Notes under the pieces: model-generated | What the model saw: the letters and a program-made list of their open reading frames with translations, nothing else | Databases searched by the model: none | Told to the model about the DNA's origin: nothing | Shown here: positions 35,848 through 46,040 of the stretch, piece by piece | Layout of the letters: each line of letters starts with the position of its first letter | How positions within the stretch are numbered: the stretch's first letter is position 1 | Assembly: GCA_033977485.1 (NCBI GenBank) | Contig: CM066995.1 | Location: 44,203,736-44,267,735, forward strand | Origin: Hydrangea macrophylla | Lineage: Eukaryota > Streptophyta > Magnoliopsida > Cornales > Hydrangeaceae | Reading direction: 5' to 3' | Length of the DNA: 64,000 nt | Made by a program: the position numbers and the translations under genes

Positions 35848-37236
35848 ATGAACCCTATCACGGGCTACCACAACTCCAAGCCCCTCGATCTTGCTGTACC
35901 TGATCCAGTACCCATTCACAGGTTTCAAAACGATGAGGACCGAGTTTAGTTCACCTGCTATTTTTAGGCACGGAAGGTGATGCTGGATCGACCACTTGAG
36001 TCTGTGTGGCTATCCGTTCCATGGTTTCTGGTGAGGATCAGGGACATGCCCCTTTGGTACGATATGCTAGTACAGGCCAAACTGGTAAACATCACTTGGG
36101 TTCGTGAAGCATATGTGACGATGATCAAAGATCACGCGGCCCTGTTTACGTACCGTTCTTTCTTCTGAGGGCATGAGATCACCTTTAGCCCAGCTACCGT
36201 GGCTGCTGCTCTGGGGGTACTTGAGGTACCTGACTGCTTCTACCTTTATATACTAGGTTCCCCAGAGACTTTTCCCTCTGTTATCAAACGTGAGATCACG
36301 GGAGGGGGTGTTTAGATCTAGAATGGTATTTCCCTAATCCAGGATTAGTTTTTGACTGAAAAGTACCATCTCCTCAACTTGGCGCATGCCAACTGTATTT
36401 TGATGACTTCATACCATGAGAAGGTGGCACCATGGTATGCTTGTGTCCTTTATGCGATTGGGACGGGACAGTGCGTCTGTCTGCCTCGACTCTATATCAA
36501 TTTCTTTATCCAGTTGATGCGGTACATTACTGCCAAGCGCCATCTGAAGGGCGCTTGGCCCATCCATCAAGTGATCGAGCAGGCTGGGTTACTCCCGTTA
36601 GCTACAGATGTGATCACACAGGCCTCTAGTCGATTTGGCGAGACGGTAGCATGCCGTTTTGATGTGCAAAAAAAGAGGAAATTAAAAGGAAAAACAAAGG
36701 TTGGAGCAAAGAAGGGGTGAGGTGGAGGCACCGACACTAAGGGTGCAGCTTCTGGGATGCCTTCTGAGGCTGAGGAGCCTAATTTGGATGATGAGGTTGA
36801 CCCTCGCATTGAGGTAGTGCAATTCGAGCTGAGACAACAGTCTTAGGCTCCCGCCCAGGGATAGTCCTCATTAGTGTCTCTCTAGACTCTCCACACTTTA
36901 TTCATCGAGGAGAGGGAGGCACGGATGCGGCTTGAGGGCAAGATGGATCGTATGACAACTATGCTCGAGGCAATTCTGATACAGATGGGGGTTGATCAGT
37001 CGTTACACAGTGCTTTACATCCACAACCCCCTGCTGCACCACCCACTACTGATCCTTCATCTTCTACTCCACCTCCGCCTACTGATCCTTCTGCCCCATC
37101 ATCATCATCTGCACCACCTCTGGTTGGGACTGTTCCTTTATCTGACCTGACCGAGAGTGCCCTAGAGGTTGGAGTGGGGACGACTGTTCCTATTGCCCCT
37201 ATAGAGATCCCATCCGATGTTGTTGATTATGCTTAG
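35848..37236 (+). pseudogene. Element D long extra ORF (Athila-type post-pol ORF)
   Basis: A 463-codon frame from ATG 35848 (MNPITGYHNSKPLDL) to TAG 37234-37236, interrupted by ten in-frame stops (eight TAG, two TGA, no TAA) but with no frameshift seen. Conserved-looking parts: WVREAYVTMIKDHAALF, ITFSPATVAAALGV, KYHLLNLAHANCIL and VCLPRLYINFFIQLMRYI. This resembles the plant-transposon protein family common in Athila elements. A Lys/Arg-rich basic segment (KKRKLKGKTKVGAKK, about 36670-36715) could be a nuclear signal; then a helical part (MRLEGKMDRMTTMLEAILIQ) and a Pro/Ser/Thr-rich tail. There is no signal peptide or clear membrane anchor, so it does not look like an envelope protein. Function unknown. 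Confidence 0.7.
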
Positions 37237-39400
37237 TTGGTGATACTCATTGAGAGTGTGGGAGTTTTGTTGTATTTTTATTTTATTTCTGTTCTTTTCT
37301 CTCTCCGCTCTCTTCACACTCTCTTGGATATTGGATATTGTGAGATTGTTTGGATATTTTGGACACTATTATCACTATTCTGCACCTTTATTATTTTATC
37401 ATTCCAGTGATTGGGTATTTTATTATATATGGATCATGTTCTATCATTTTATATCATTTCTTTTGATCTTCGCTGTTTGGAGATTGTATGCTTCTGTTAC
37501 AGGTTGCTCTGCATGCTGTTGTTCCTTTGTTGATCAGGTGATATTCATCTATTTTCATTTGAAAATTAACTTCTGAGGACATTGTTATTTTCAGTTGGGG
37601 GTGGGATGCAGATAGATTTCACCTGTGCATGTTTACACATATAGTCGCCTGTGCATGTTTACACTTAGCAATCTGAATAATTGCAAAAATCATACACTCT
37701 CAATTAAAAATTAAAAAATTAAAATCAGAAATTTTAAAATTTGAAGATTTTTTTGAAAATTGTGAACTTTATTGGAAGAACAACTTTAAACTTTCACTCT
37801 TGCTTAGTTGTTACCAAGCAATGACACATTCATATTATTCTCATCTTTTTATAAATTAAGTTCACGTGTTTTTCTAGTACCATTAGAAGGATTGCATGTG
37901 TTGACCTTTCATGTATCCAATAGCCATATGCACGTGTTGATAGCTATGTAGAGAACCTAAAAATGAGTTAATACGACTATTGTGTCTAAGGAATGAATAG
38001 TGGAAACTAGTTACCCTTAGTGAGCTTTTGGATCCAATCTTCAATTCTGAGAGAATTATCACATAAAATTCGAATTGTCTTCCTTGAATATGCGTATTAA
38101 ATTTGTTGAATAGTCTCATTTAATTTTTATATTTTGGCTGCTTATTAGAGGAGAACGTTCAGGATTTACCAACTAAACTCAATGTACACTGAAGTGCTAA
38201 AACTAAGAAGTTAAGAAAATGATTTAAGCCATCGTTATTCACTCCTTAACCTTTTCATAGACCATTTTTTATATTCAAGAACGTGTTTTGTTCCCAACCC
38301 TACACCGATTAAATATCGCCAATTCTAGTATGAAAATCCGAACTCCTAAATCTTATACCTTGACCTCAATGGACCCCATTGCACATCTAATATGATTAAA
38401 TTGTTGAAGTATGGAAGGGAGTAGTTGTGGGAGTACCCTTATAAAACCAAATGTACAAGGAGATGTTTAAATGTGGAAGTAAAAAAAAAGAAGAAGAAAA
38501 AGGAGGATATGAAAGGATGAAAGTTGGTTGGAGATGTGAAAAGAATACAATGAGATGATAAGATCCGTCATATGCTAAGATGTGCATTTTTCTTCCACGC
38601 CAACTTTATCAACTACATAAAAAATCAAAAAGTCTCAGCCTTAATGATTCTTAACAACTTAGTTTGAATATGAACGTGTAATGTGAGTTATCCATGGTAT
38701 TTCGCTCCTTTAGTAAGTAGTATCCTTTTTGTGAGACTATACACTCTAAATGTTTGTCTTTCATTGAGTTATGCACGAAAGCATTAGTATCCTAAATTTT
38801 ATTCCTATCAAAGCTATCCTGCAATGTGTGATCATTTTTTAACTAAGTTTCAGTGAGACGTTCTTTCATGAGTGTGAACCAATGTGAGGATTGAGTTGAA
38901 ACTACAAGTTCTATAGATGTGAGAGTCCAATCAACTCTAAATAAAGTTCAACGCATAGATGTTAATGTCACACACACACACACACATGAAAACATGACTG
39001 TGATACACATGTTATATCTACTTTGGTGACATGAGGAGCATGTGGATTTCTTTCATGGTTTGCTTAAGGTTAATATGTCTTTGTAGAGCTAAGTTAACAG
39101 TTGAGTAGGAGGGAGTGTTTAAAAGTTTTTCTATATCTTTTTGAACTTTAATTGGAGAATTTTGTGGGTACAATCACTACAAACCCTCACGAGACAACAC
39201 TCGTCCACTAGGGGGAACCTAGGGGGTTTAACGGCTTGTTGCATTCGCTAAATGCAACCGCGATTCCTGAAAAAGTGAGTTAGGAGTTATCTCTTTCTAT
39301 TTAGTTTGATTTGTTTTAGTTAAATTTATTCTTCTTTTAGTCGTAGTATTAGTGTAGCTTGATTTTCTTATCGCTTTGTCGCTAAGGACTAGCAATAAGC
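37237..39400 (+). other. Element D 3' non-coding region
   Basis: AT-rich with no credible ORF. A PPT-like cagttgggggtggga lies at 37592-37606. A (CA)n run lies at 38969-38986. About 39180-39275 holds the conserved module shared with element B (cacgagac..cactcgtcc, ggcttgttgca, aaatgcaa). Confidence 0.6.
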
Positions 39401-39413
39401 TAGTCGGGGGTTA
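39401..39413 (+). other. Element D polypurine tract
   Basis: tagtcgggggtta directly precedes the TGACAAGCG start of the 3' LTR. Confidence 0.65.
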
Positions 39414-41051
39414 TGACAAGCGAGGGTATTTGTAAAATACAACCGCGCTAAAATAAAGAAATACACTAATTTAGTTTGCAACTCCCCGTTATATCTTCGA
39501 TTCGTAGTACAATGCCAGCTTTTATACAATATGACAAATCTATGATAAGTTGTGTTGTTTTAGCCATTATTTGTGCAGATCACTGTTTTGCTGTGTGAAG
39601 AAATGAATAACAGGATAAAGGAAAGACTTGATTACAAGCAAGGGAAGTTAAAGTTGAAATATGGAGTTAAAGCGATCGAAGAGGTTCAAGCGATTGAGAT
39701 TTCGATCGATTGAGTCCAGTTCAAGCGCTCGAGTATTTCAGAAGATCAATCGATCGACTGATATTCGATCGACCGAACATGCCTTTTATCAGAACTTACG
39801 CGTATAAAGTAGAGACTCTTTTTTTGTAACCCTAGCCTTAGGTTTTCTATAAATATTAGTTCTAAATATGTCCAGAGGGACGTCCACATTGTTTTCTTCA
39901 ATTTTATAGAGAGATAGAGAGATTTGTTCTTGGTTTTGTAGGTTTCTCAAGGTTTTATATTGATTTTGTATTGTATCCTAGTTAAGTAATCATAGTTCTT
40001 CATTACAGGTTTTTATACATTAGTTAATTTATATTCTGCCTGATTAATCCTGTAGTTGAAGCTGTTATAATCGTAGATTTTTATAGTGTTAGTGATAAAA
40101 TCCATAGTCTAAGTAGTGTGCATGTTAAATTCGCAACCAAACGCAGCCTTAATGAACCTTTACATTAAAAACATATCTGAGACACTCCAGACCATGTCTG
40201 AGTAGTCTTAGAGTTGGGAGATCACGATGAAACAGTGCTCTCCAGCCTCTGCCATACAGTAGTGTAAAGCCTGTGTTCGATTGATCGAAGTTTGTTCGAT
40301 CGATCGATTCAGAGGTACAGTCAAGTGATCGAAGACATTTCGATCGATTGAGAGTTGACGATGTTTGATCAATTGAAAGCGCGTCGGTCGATCGAACCTT
40401 CAGATTCTTGAGAAAGTCATTTGCAGTATTCCTAGACTTTTTGTTTTTGAGATTCGTTATCAAACTGTCCCCAAATGCTCAGTTTGTCAAAGCAGTTTCT
40501 AAATTTAAGCCTTTAAGGCATTTTTCTTTAATAACTTTTGCAACCACTTTGAATGCTAACACCATTCAGAGTGCGAGTCTTGACTATTGTTTTAAACAGC
40601 CTTCATGTATTTTTAACTCAATTGTGATTATGTAGTCCCAGTCATGAAAGGACTATAGTCTCTTTATCTTTAGAAAATACGGAATACTGTAAATGGATGT
40701 ACTCCATTGAGCTTCAATTCAAATTGCATGGTAGATGGCTAGGTCACTGCGGATTCGTGTGATCCCAACGTTCCCCTTTTATTAAGAAACCGTTTTTAAT
40801 TATCCTTTTAGTTAATTAGTTAATTCAAAGTTTAATTTAATTGCTCTATTTTTATTAGTCGTTAATTGTGGAACTCCGTGTTCTACATCTTCTTTAAACA
40901 TTGAATTTTTATTTTCCTTTTAGCATTTAATCTAAGTAATTAGTTTAGAACCTTCCGTGTGGGATCGACCTGGTCTTAACCAGAATACAACTTGCACATC
41001 TACCTATACTTGGGTATTGCACACAAGAGCACACAAAATATTTCTGTGTCA
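39414..41051 (+). repeat. Element D 3' LTR
   Basis: 1638 bp, starts TGACAAGCG and ends TGTGTCA. Colinear with 26451-28090, with scattered substitutions and small indels. Palindrome clusters at 39670-39785 and 40275-40400; TATAAATA at 39848-39855. Followed by ATGTT at 41052-41056. Confidence 0.93.
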
Positions 41052-41884
41052 ATGTTCTAATCCTTCTGTTATTGATCTTCTGATTCAGGCCGATGGGGCA
41101 CAAGCATTTGCTGAGGCTCATACGAGACCCATGGTAAAACTCATACTGACTTTTTATTCATACTTGTTTTAACATTTTTTTTCAAATAAATGAAACTTGA
41201 TTATTGCAATCTCTTCCTTTCCTTAGGAAGAAGAGAACAAGGCTCTGGTCCTACAGGTGAGAGAGCTCCAGTAGCAGCTTCAGCAGTTTGAGATAGTGCC
41301 TGGAGGAGCTTATGGAGGTGTTGGACGTGGTGGAGGCAGCAGTGGTGGTGGTAGAGGAGGTAGCAGTGGCGGAAGAGGCGGAGGCAGAGGAGGAGGTGGT
41401 GGCGACGCGAGTGGTACGGAGTCAGAGGAGGAGCCTCTTAGATGTGTCACCCGTCAGACTCGGGGCAGGGGCTGATCCACCTTTTCTCTTTCATCCCCCC
41501 CTTTATCTTTTGAGTGTTTTTGGAGAGGATACACATTTATTTGGATGACTGTATATACACATGCATACTTATTTTGGATGACGGCTCCTAGATAGCCATA
41601 GTAGGATAGGCATCTACAAACTTTATTATGATTGCTTTTATCCTTTCTGCTTGTTTTTACTGAATACCGTATGTGTGACCATGACTTGGTCCTTCCTTTT
41701 TATTTTCCTATGATTGGTGAATGCCTTTGCCTTTATTAATTTCCTTTATATGCATGAATGAATGAATGGCTTGATCTTGTTATACGTGATGCATGATGCA
41801 CATGTTTTATTGCTTTTATTCAACTTTTTGTTTACAGGTGGGTAGAAGATATTACAGGCAGGCCCCGGCCAGGAATAAACTCCA

Positions 41885-42015
41885 CGTGGCACTCGGTTAA
41901 TCCTCCGTGGCACTCACTGAGTGCCTCTGTGGCAGTCCGTGAATGCTGCATGACAATTGCCGACTGCCGGACGACAGTATGTTTAATGCCGCGGCCGTTT
42001 CTCATGTGCCGCGGG
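41885..42015. repeat. GCCG-type palindrome cluster upstream of the second antisense ORF of E
   Basis: Contains tggcactcactgagtgcc, tggcagtccgtgaatgc and gccgactgccgg, like the clusters in E's LTRs and upstream of the PMD gene. It ends about 23 bp before the TATA-like box at 42038. Confidence 0.7.
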
Positions 42016-42037
42016 TAGGTTTGGGCAGATTCACTTC

Positions 42038-42045
42038 TATTTATA
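42038..42045 (+). promoter_or_regulatory. TATA box of E's second antisense ORF
   Basis: TATTTATA, 59 bp before the ATG at 42104, with a short pyrimidine-rich leader (cttcatttccccaaaactcc) between and the GCCG-type palindromes just upstream. Confidence 0.55.
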
Positions 42046-42103
42046 CCTTCATTTCCCCAAAACTCCGTAAAACACTCTCTTCTTGCATTCATTTCTTTCT
42101 CAA

Positions 42104-43192
42104 ATGGCCCCCATTGGTTCCCAAATCCTGTTTCCATGGATGGATAATCTTTCTAGCATTGATAAGCTTAACTTTGAATGTTTCAGATTGAACGATTTCT
42201 TCTCCTCGACGGATGATTCTGAATGAAAGTTTGCTTCAGGCCGCTATTCAGCGTTGGGATCCATCTCTCAATATCTTCCGCTTCAGTTTCCAGGAAGTCT
42301 GTCCTTTGTTCGAGGAGTTTAGCGCCATTCTATACACTGATCCCTCTACGGATCAGATAGTTCCTCTAGTGCAGGCCGGGTATGTCCGGGACCTTGCTGC
42401 TCTTCTTCATACATCTCGAAATGCAACTCTTTTGTCCAAGGCAGGGAAATAAACTTTGAACGCCTTTCCTCTGTCTATGCTCCCATGGGGGATCCTTATG
42501 ATGGTGGGTATCAGATCATTCGACGTAGTGCTTTATCGATAGCCATGCTCTCTTACTTCCTCTTTCAATCATCTTTTGACATTCTCATACCTATTGCCTG
42601 TGGTTTGTGGGAGATGAAGAGTGTCGTCATGTTGGTCCTTGGTGAGACCTTGATGGGCCTGGATCGTGCTCGTGCTGTTAGGGCCATGTTATCCTCTGTA
42701 GCACCCTTCGTCTTACAGGTTTGGCTCATGGAGCGCCTTGATCACTTCATACACTCTTTACACCTTCGAGGATCACTCCCCTATGACCATATGGAGGTTC
42801 ACTGCTTATTCCATTCCGTCGATTCTTGGCTCAGTTGGCTCCAAGGCCTTTTTACTGGTGATATCTGCTGGGTCTGCCCGCAGTGGACTTATCGTTCTGT
42901 TGCTATACGACTTTTGAGGCGGCTTGGTATCTGGTTACCTGGCTTGTATACTACGACTTTCTATGTTCCCAGCTGAGTGGTTCATCAGTACATGCTTCTC
43001 TAAGATGTTACTGAAGACATTACTGCCAATTTTACGAGGAGTTTGGTTATGCGTCCATCCACCATAAAAGTTTTTGCTGAGGCTTGGCATGACAGGGTAG
43101 CCACTCCGTTTCGGAGGATTCCTGCTTCAGTCGTTCCTACTACTGAGTACCTTTTGCAGGTTCACATCTTGGTCGAGAGACACACTTCGTAG
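42104..43192 (+). pseudogene. Second antisense extra ORF of element E
   Basis: Coding-like block on the plus strand between the PMD gene and the end of E's pol. ATG 42104 (MAPIGSQILF) leads to FRLNDFFSSTDD; after a frameshift near 42222, ESLLQAAIQRWDPSLNIFRF and VCPLFEEFSAIL follow (about 42224-42345). Another frame change leads to 42485-42976 (ALSIAMLSYFLF, MLVLGETLMGLDRARA, LQVWLMERLDHF). It then continues through stops at 42974 and about 43001 to TAG 43190-43192. The WDPS..FRF..E.CP..EEF pattern resembles a protein family often carried by plant Tat-type elements (DUF7745-like, from memory, not checked). Function unknown. Confidence 0.6.
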
Positions 43193-43834
43193 ACATATAT
43201 AGATAAAAGCAAAATAGGACGGAGCTTTATTTTACAAAACATCTGACAAGTCCTACTTACTTTCTTGCTCTTTTGAATGTGAATTTATGATTTTTCAAAG
43301 AATCTCTATGTTTTTCAATGTATGTTCAATCAATGTATTAACTCTTTCAATCTATCTTTAGGCTATGACGATCCTCCTTTAAATCTTTTCTTGGCTTTTC
43401 ATTACTTTGCTTTGAATCTTGCTTAGAGTTTTAATCATTCTATACCATGAATTCTCGTTTATTTTCTTTATAGTACTTATTTTGACAACCAGGGGATCCA
43501 GAGACGGGTTTAAGGTATTATCTGGGTTCCTCGATTTTAGCAAACGAAGTTTGCCCCTAGTTTCGGGGCTTTGAAGTGGTTCCGGGTAAATACATGTTTG
43601 CCCCAAGTTTAGCATAGGGATTTTCTTTAGGTTTTTCATGGACTGAAGGCTTTTGAGAGCCTGCCTACTTATCCCCAAGTGGGCAGCAAGTCCACAATAT
43701 TTCGGTCAGGGCCTGACAGAAGGTGCTGCTTGGGCAATTAGTAATGATCGAACCGAGTAGGTTGCCTACGTGCTGAGTGGGAATCAGGTCAAGCGTAGTT
43801 CATCAAGGTGGGAGGTTTTGAAAAAATAATGGTT
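43193..43834. other. Non-coding stretch between antisense ORF and pol end in E
   Basis: No convincing gene; an open minus-strand stretch (43678-43379) has no recognisable domain. 43680-43800 contains the ggttgcctacgtgctgagtgg and gggaatcaggtcaagcgtag phrases, recurrent in Tat-like internal regions and partly repeated at 22530-22570. Confidence 0.5.
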
Positions 43835-45190
43835 TTAAGAAAAATATTTCTTGAGGCAATCGAGGTTAATCGGCTGTTTAAATTCAATCCCGTCTAGGTC
43901 CATAACATAGGCGGCCCCCCTAGACAGGAGAGTCTTAATAATGTATGACCCGACCCAGTTGGGTTTGAATTTTTCAATGGGGTCATAAACAGGCACTTTC
44001 AGTTATTTAAGAACCAGGTCACCCTTAGCAAGCTTCCTCGGGCGAACCTTTTTGTTGAAAGCACGAGCTATCCTCTTCTGATATCCCCGAGTATGGTTTG
44101 TTGTAGCCAGCCCCTTCTCATCGAGCAGTATTAACTCCTCATACCTTCCCCAGATCCATTCTAGTTCAGTCACTTCACATTCTGCTAAAACCCACAGAGA
44201 TTGTACTTCTACCTCGACCGGAAGGATAGCCTCCATCCTATAAACCAAAGAATACGGCGTAGCCCCCGTAGAGGTCCTTACGGAGGTCAGGTATCCCCAT
44301 AGCGCGAACGGCAGTTTCTCGTGCCAATCCTTGTAAGTATCTGTCGTTTTCCCCAGGATGGCTTTGACATTCTTGTTCGCTGCTTCCACTGCCCCATTTG
44401 TCTGCGGTCAGTTCGGGGATGACTGGTGATATGTTATCTTGTATTTCTCTAAGAGTGGGATGACTTCTCATTGGAAATGACTGCCGTGGTCTGAGACAAA
44501 CTCGTTTGGGACTCCATATCTGCAAATTATGTTATTCTCTATAAAGCTCACAACATCTTTAGCCTTCAGAGTTGTATATGACACAACTACTACCCATTTA
44601 GTGAAATAATCGATTGCCACAATTATGTACCGATGTCCATTGGAGGCTTTTGGAATTATTTTGCCGATGATGTTAATACCCCACACAGAAAATAGCCCAA
44701 GGCATGGTCATGCTATAAAAAGTTGGGAAGGTAGGGTGTGGATCAGGTTTGCATGGTTCTGGCACTTATGGCATCTCCTGAAGTACTCACAGCAATCTTT
44801 GTCCAAGGTTGTCCAATAATACCCTCGTCGGATTCTCTTCTTTGCAAACATATGCCCATTCATGCGGGGTCTATAAACTCCTTCGTGTATTTTTTCAATC
44901 ATTCTCTTAGCCTCCCTTCCATGCAAATATTCCAGATTATACCCGGTATACGACTTCTTCCACAGCTTGTCTGTGTAGATCACGAATTGGGTAGAAAATC
45001 TTCAAATTGCCTTCCTATCCTTCTCTGAAGCTCCTTCAGGGTATTCACATTCCTTGATGAAATTCCAAACATCCTTGTACCAAGGCACTTTCCCTTCATC
45101 TTCTAGGGTTGCGATCATCTCAAATGATGGTTGGTCCCTTATTTCTATGGATAACGGGATCATGGTGATGGCTGAGGGGATTTGTATCAT
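43835..45190 (-). pseudogene. Element E integrase
   Basis: Integrase domain of the Tat/Ogre pol. A lead-in (WYKDVWNFIKECEYPEGA, about 45090-45030) is followed by the zinc module HEGVYRPRMNGHMFAKKRIR..YYW with CHKCQ (about 44885-44750). The core starts WGINIIGKI, with AIDYFTKWV and VSDHGSHFQ (second Asp, about 44480). The part carrying the third acidic residue is disrupted near 44400. KNVKAILGKTTDTYKDWHEK, PYSLVYRMEAILPVEVEV and LAKGDLVLK follow, with a C-terminus SRGAAYVMDLDG and a stop at 43835-43837. Stops and frame changes near 44990, 44700, 44465, 44400 and 44002 disable it. Confidence 0.85.
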
Positions 45191-45329
45191 CGAGGCTAAG
45201 CTCGCTAGGGAGTCGGTGAGCTAGTTTTATTCACAGGGAAGATAATAGAATGATATCCTCTTAAATTACACCTTCAAACTCTCTAGATAGTCGTGGTAGG
45301 GTCTCAACTTCTCATGCTTCACTCTCCAA

Positions 45330-46040
45330 TCACCCCGCACTTGAGATATGATCAAATTGGAATCTCCGAAAAACATCGATCCTTTCTACTTTTAAGGCTA
45401 GTGCTGCTTCCATCCCAACTATGCATGCTTCGTATTCTGCAGTGTTATTGGTTGAGTTGTACTTAAGCTTGACGGCTAAAGGGGTTGGGGTCCCATCTGG
45501 TGCTACAAGGATGATTCCAACCCCATAGCCCAGTTGGTTGGCTGCTCTATCAAAATACATTTTCCATAAGTTTTCCTCTATCCCCATCACACCTTCATCT
45601 GGAAATCGAAACTCACCTTTTTCTCCGGATTCTACGGTAAGGTCGGCTAGGTATTCAACCACAGCTCTTCCTTTCACGGATTTGGAAGTGACATACTTGA
45701 TGTCAAATTCATCCAACATCATGGTCCACCGGGAAATTCTACTGGTTAGGATAGGTTTTTAAAATAGGTATTTAAGTGGGTCCATGCGGGAGATTAGGGT
45801 TACGGGAAAGGCTAACATGTAGTGCCTGAGGCGACAGGTACACTAGACTAGCGCCCAACAGGCTTTCTCTAAAGGTTAGTATTTCAGTTCGTATCCGGTC
45901 ATCCTCTTGCTCAAATAATAAATGGTTTTCTCCACGTGCCCCTCTTCTCCGTCATGGGCCAACATACACCCCATCGAATCTTCGGACACAGAAAGGTATA
46001 ATAATAAAGGCCTTCCAGGCAAGGGCAGGGACAATACAGG
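45330..46040 (-). pseudogene. Element E RNase H region, including second (cellular-type) RNase H
   Basis: 45722-45330 reads LWKMYFDRAANQLGYGVGII, then NNTAEYEACIVGMEAALAL, the pattern of the second RNase H (aRNH) that marks Tat/Ogre elements; the usual DGA reads DRA here. Upstream, 46141-45720 holds broken remains of the first RNase H and its link (MMLDEFDIKYVTSKSVKGRA at its end). Stops and frameshifts occur throughout. Confidence 0.8.

Larger units (their letters stand above)
26451..41051 (+). mobile_element. Athila-like gypsy element D (full structure, nested in E)
   Basis: 14.6-kb retrotransposon with LTRs at 26451-28090 and 39414-41051, TG..CA ends and ATGTT duplications at 26446-26450 and 41052-41056. 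The PBS matches tRNA-Asp with a few changes. Order: gag, protease, RT, RNase H, integrase, acidic ORF, then a long extra ORF with its own TATA-like promoter and possible leader intron. Protease DLGASVNLLP and the large extra ORF are Athila-type. Every coding block carries stops or frameshifts. It sits in the same strand sense as the PMD gene it interrupts and opposite to E's pol. Confidence 0.92.
24194..41475 (+). pseudogene. Plant-mobile-domain (PMD) gene, spliced, split by element D
   Basis: Gene antisense to element E. By GT-AG borders and protein continuity the exons are about 24194-24313, 24894-25518, 25640-26100, 26187-26405, 41089-41133 and 41227-41475, with a likely 5'-UTR intron 24091-24189. 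Exon 2 carries the aminotransferase-like plant mobile domain signature: LSERWWDTTNTFHFEFGEMT, then RGFIMYMFRCSLL and YDWAGAGLAILY, continuing AWE/IWSHENL across the splice. The C-terminus has a short Gln/Glu-rich likely coiled coil and an RG/RGG-rich tail ending at TGA 41473-41475. PMD proteins are plant-specific and common in transposons; MAIN-type host proteins carry the same domain. Stops in exons 2, 3 and 6 and frameshifts near 24993 and 25231-25300 make it inactive. Element D (26451-41051) lies in the intron after 26405. Confidence 0.75.

Noticed and set aside
35848..37236. Retroviral envelope gene
   Set aside because: No signal peptide, cleavage site or membrane anchor seen; the protein resembles the non-envelope plant-transposon proteins of Athila elements.
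43379..43678. Minus-strand 99-codon ORF after E pol
   Set aside because: It is beyond the pol stop, has no domain, and overlaps recurrent non-coding Tat phrases.
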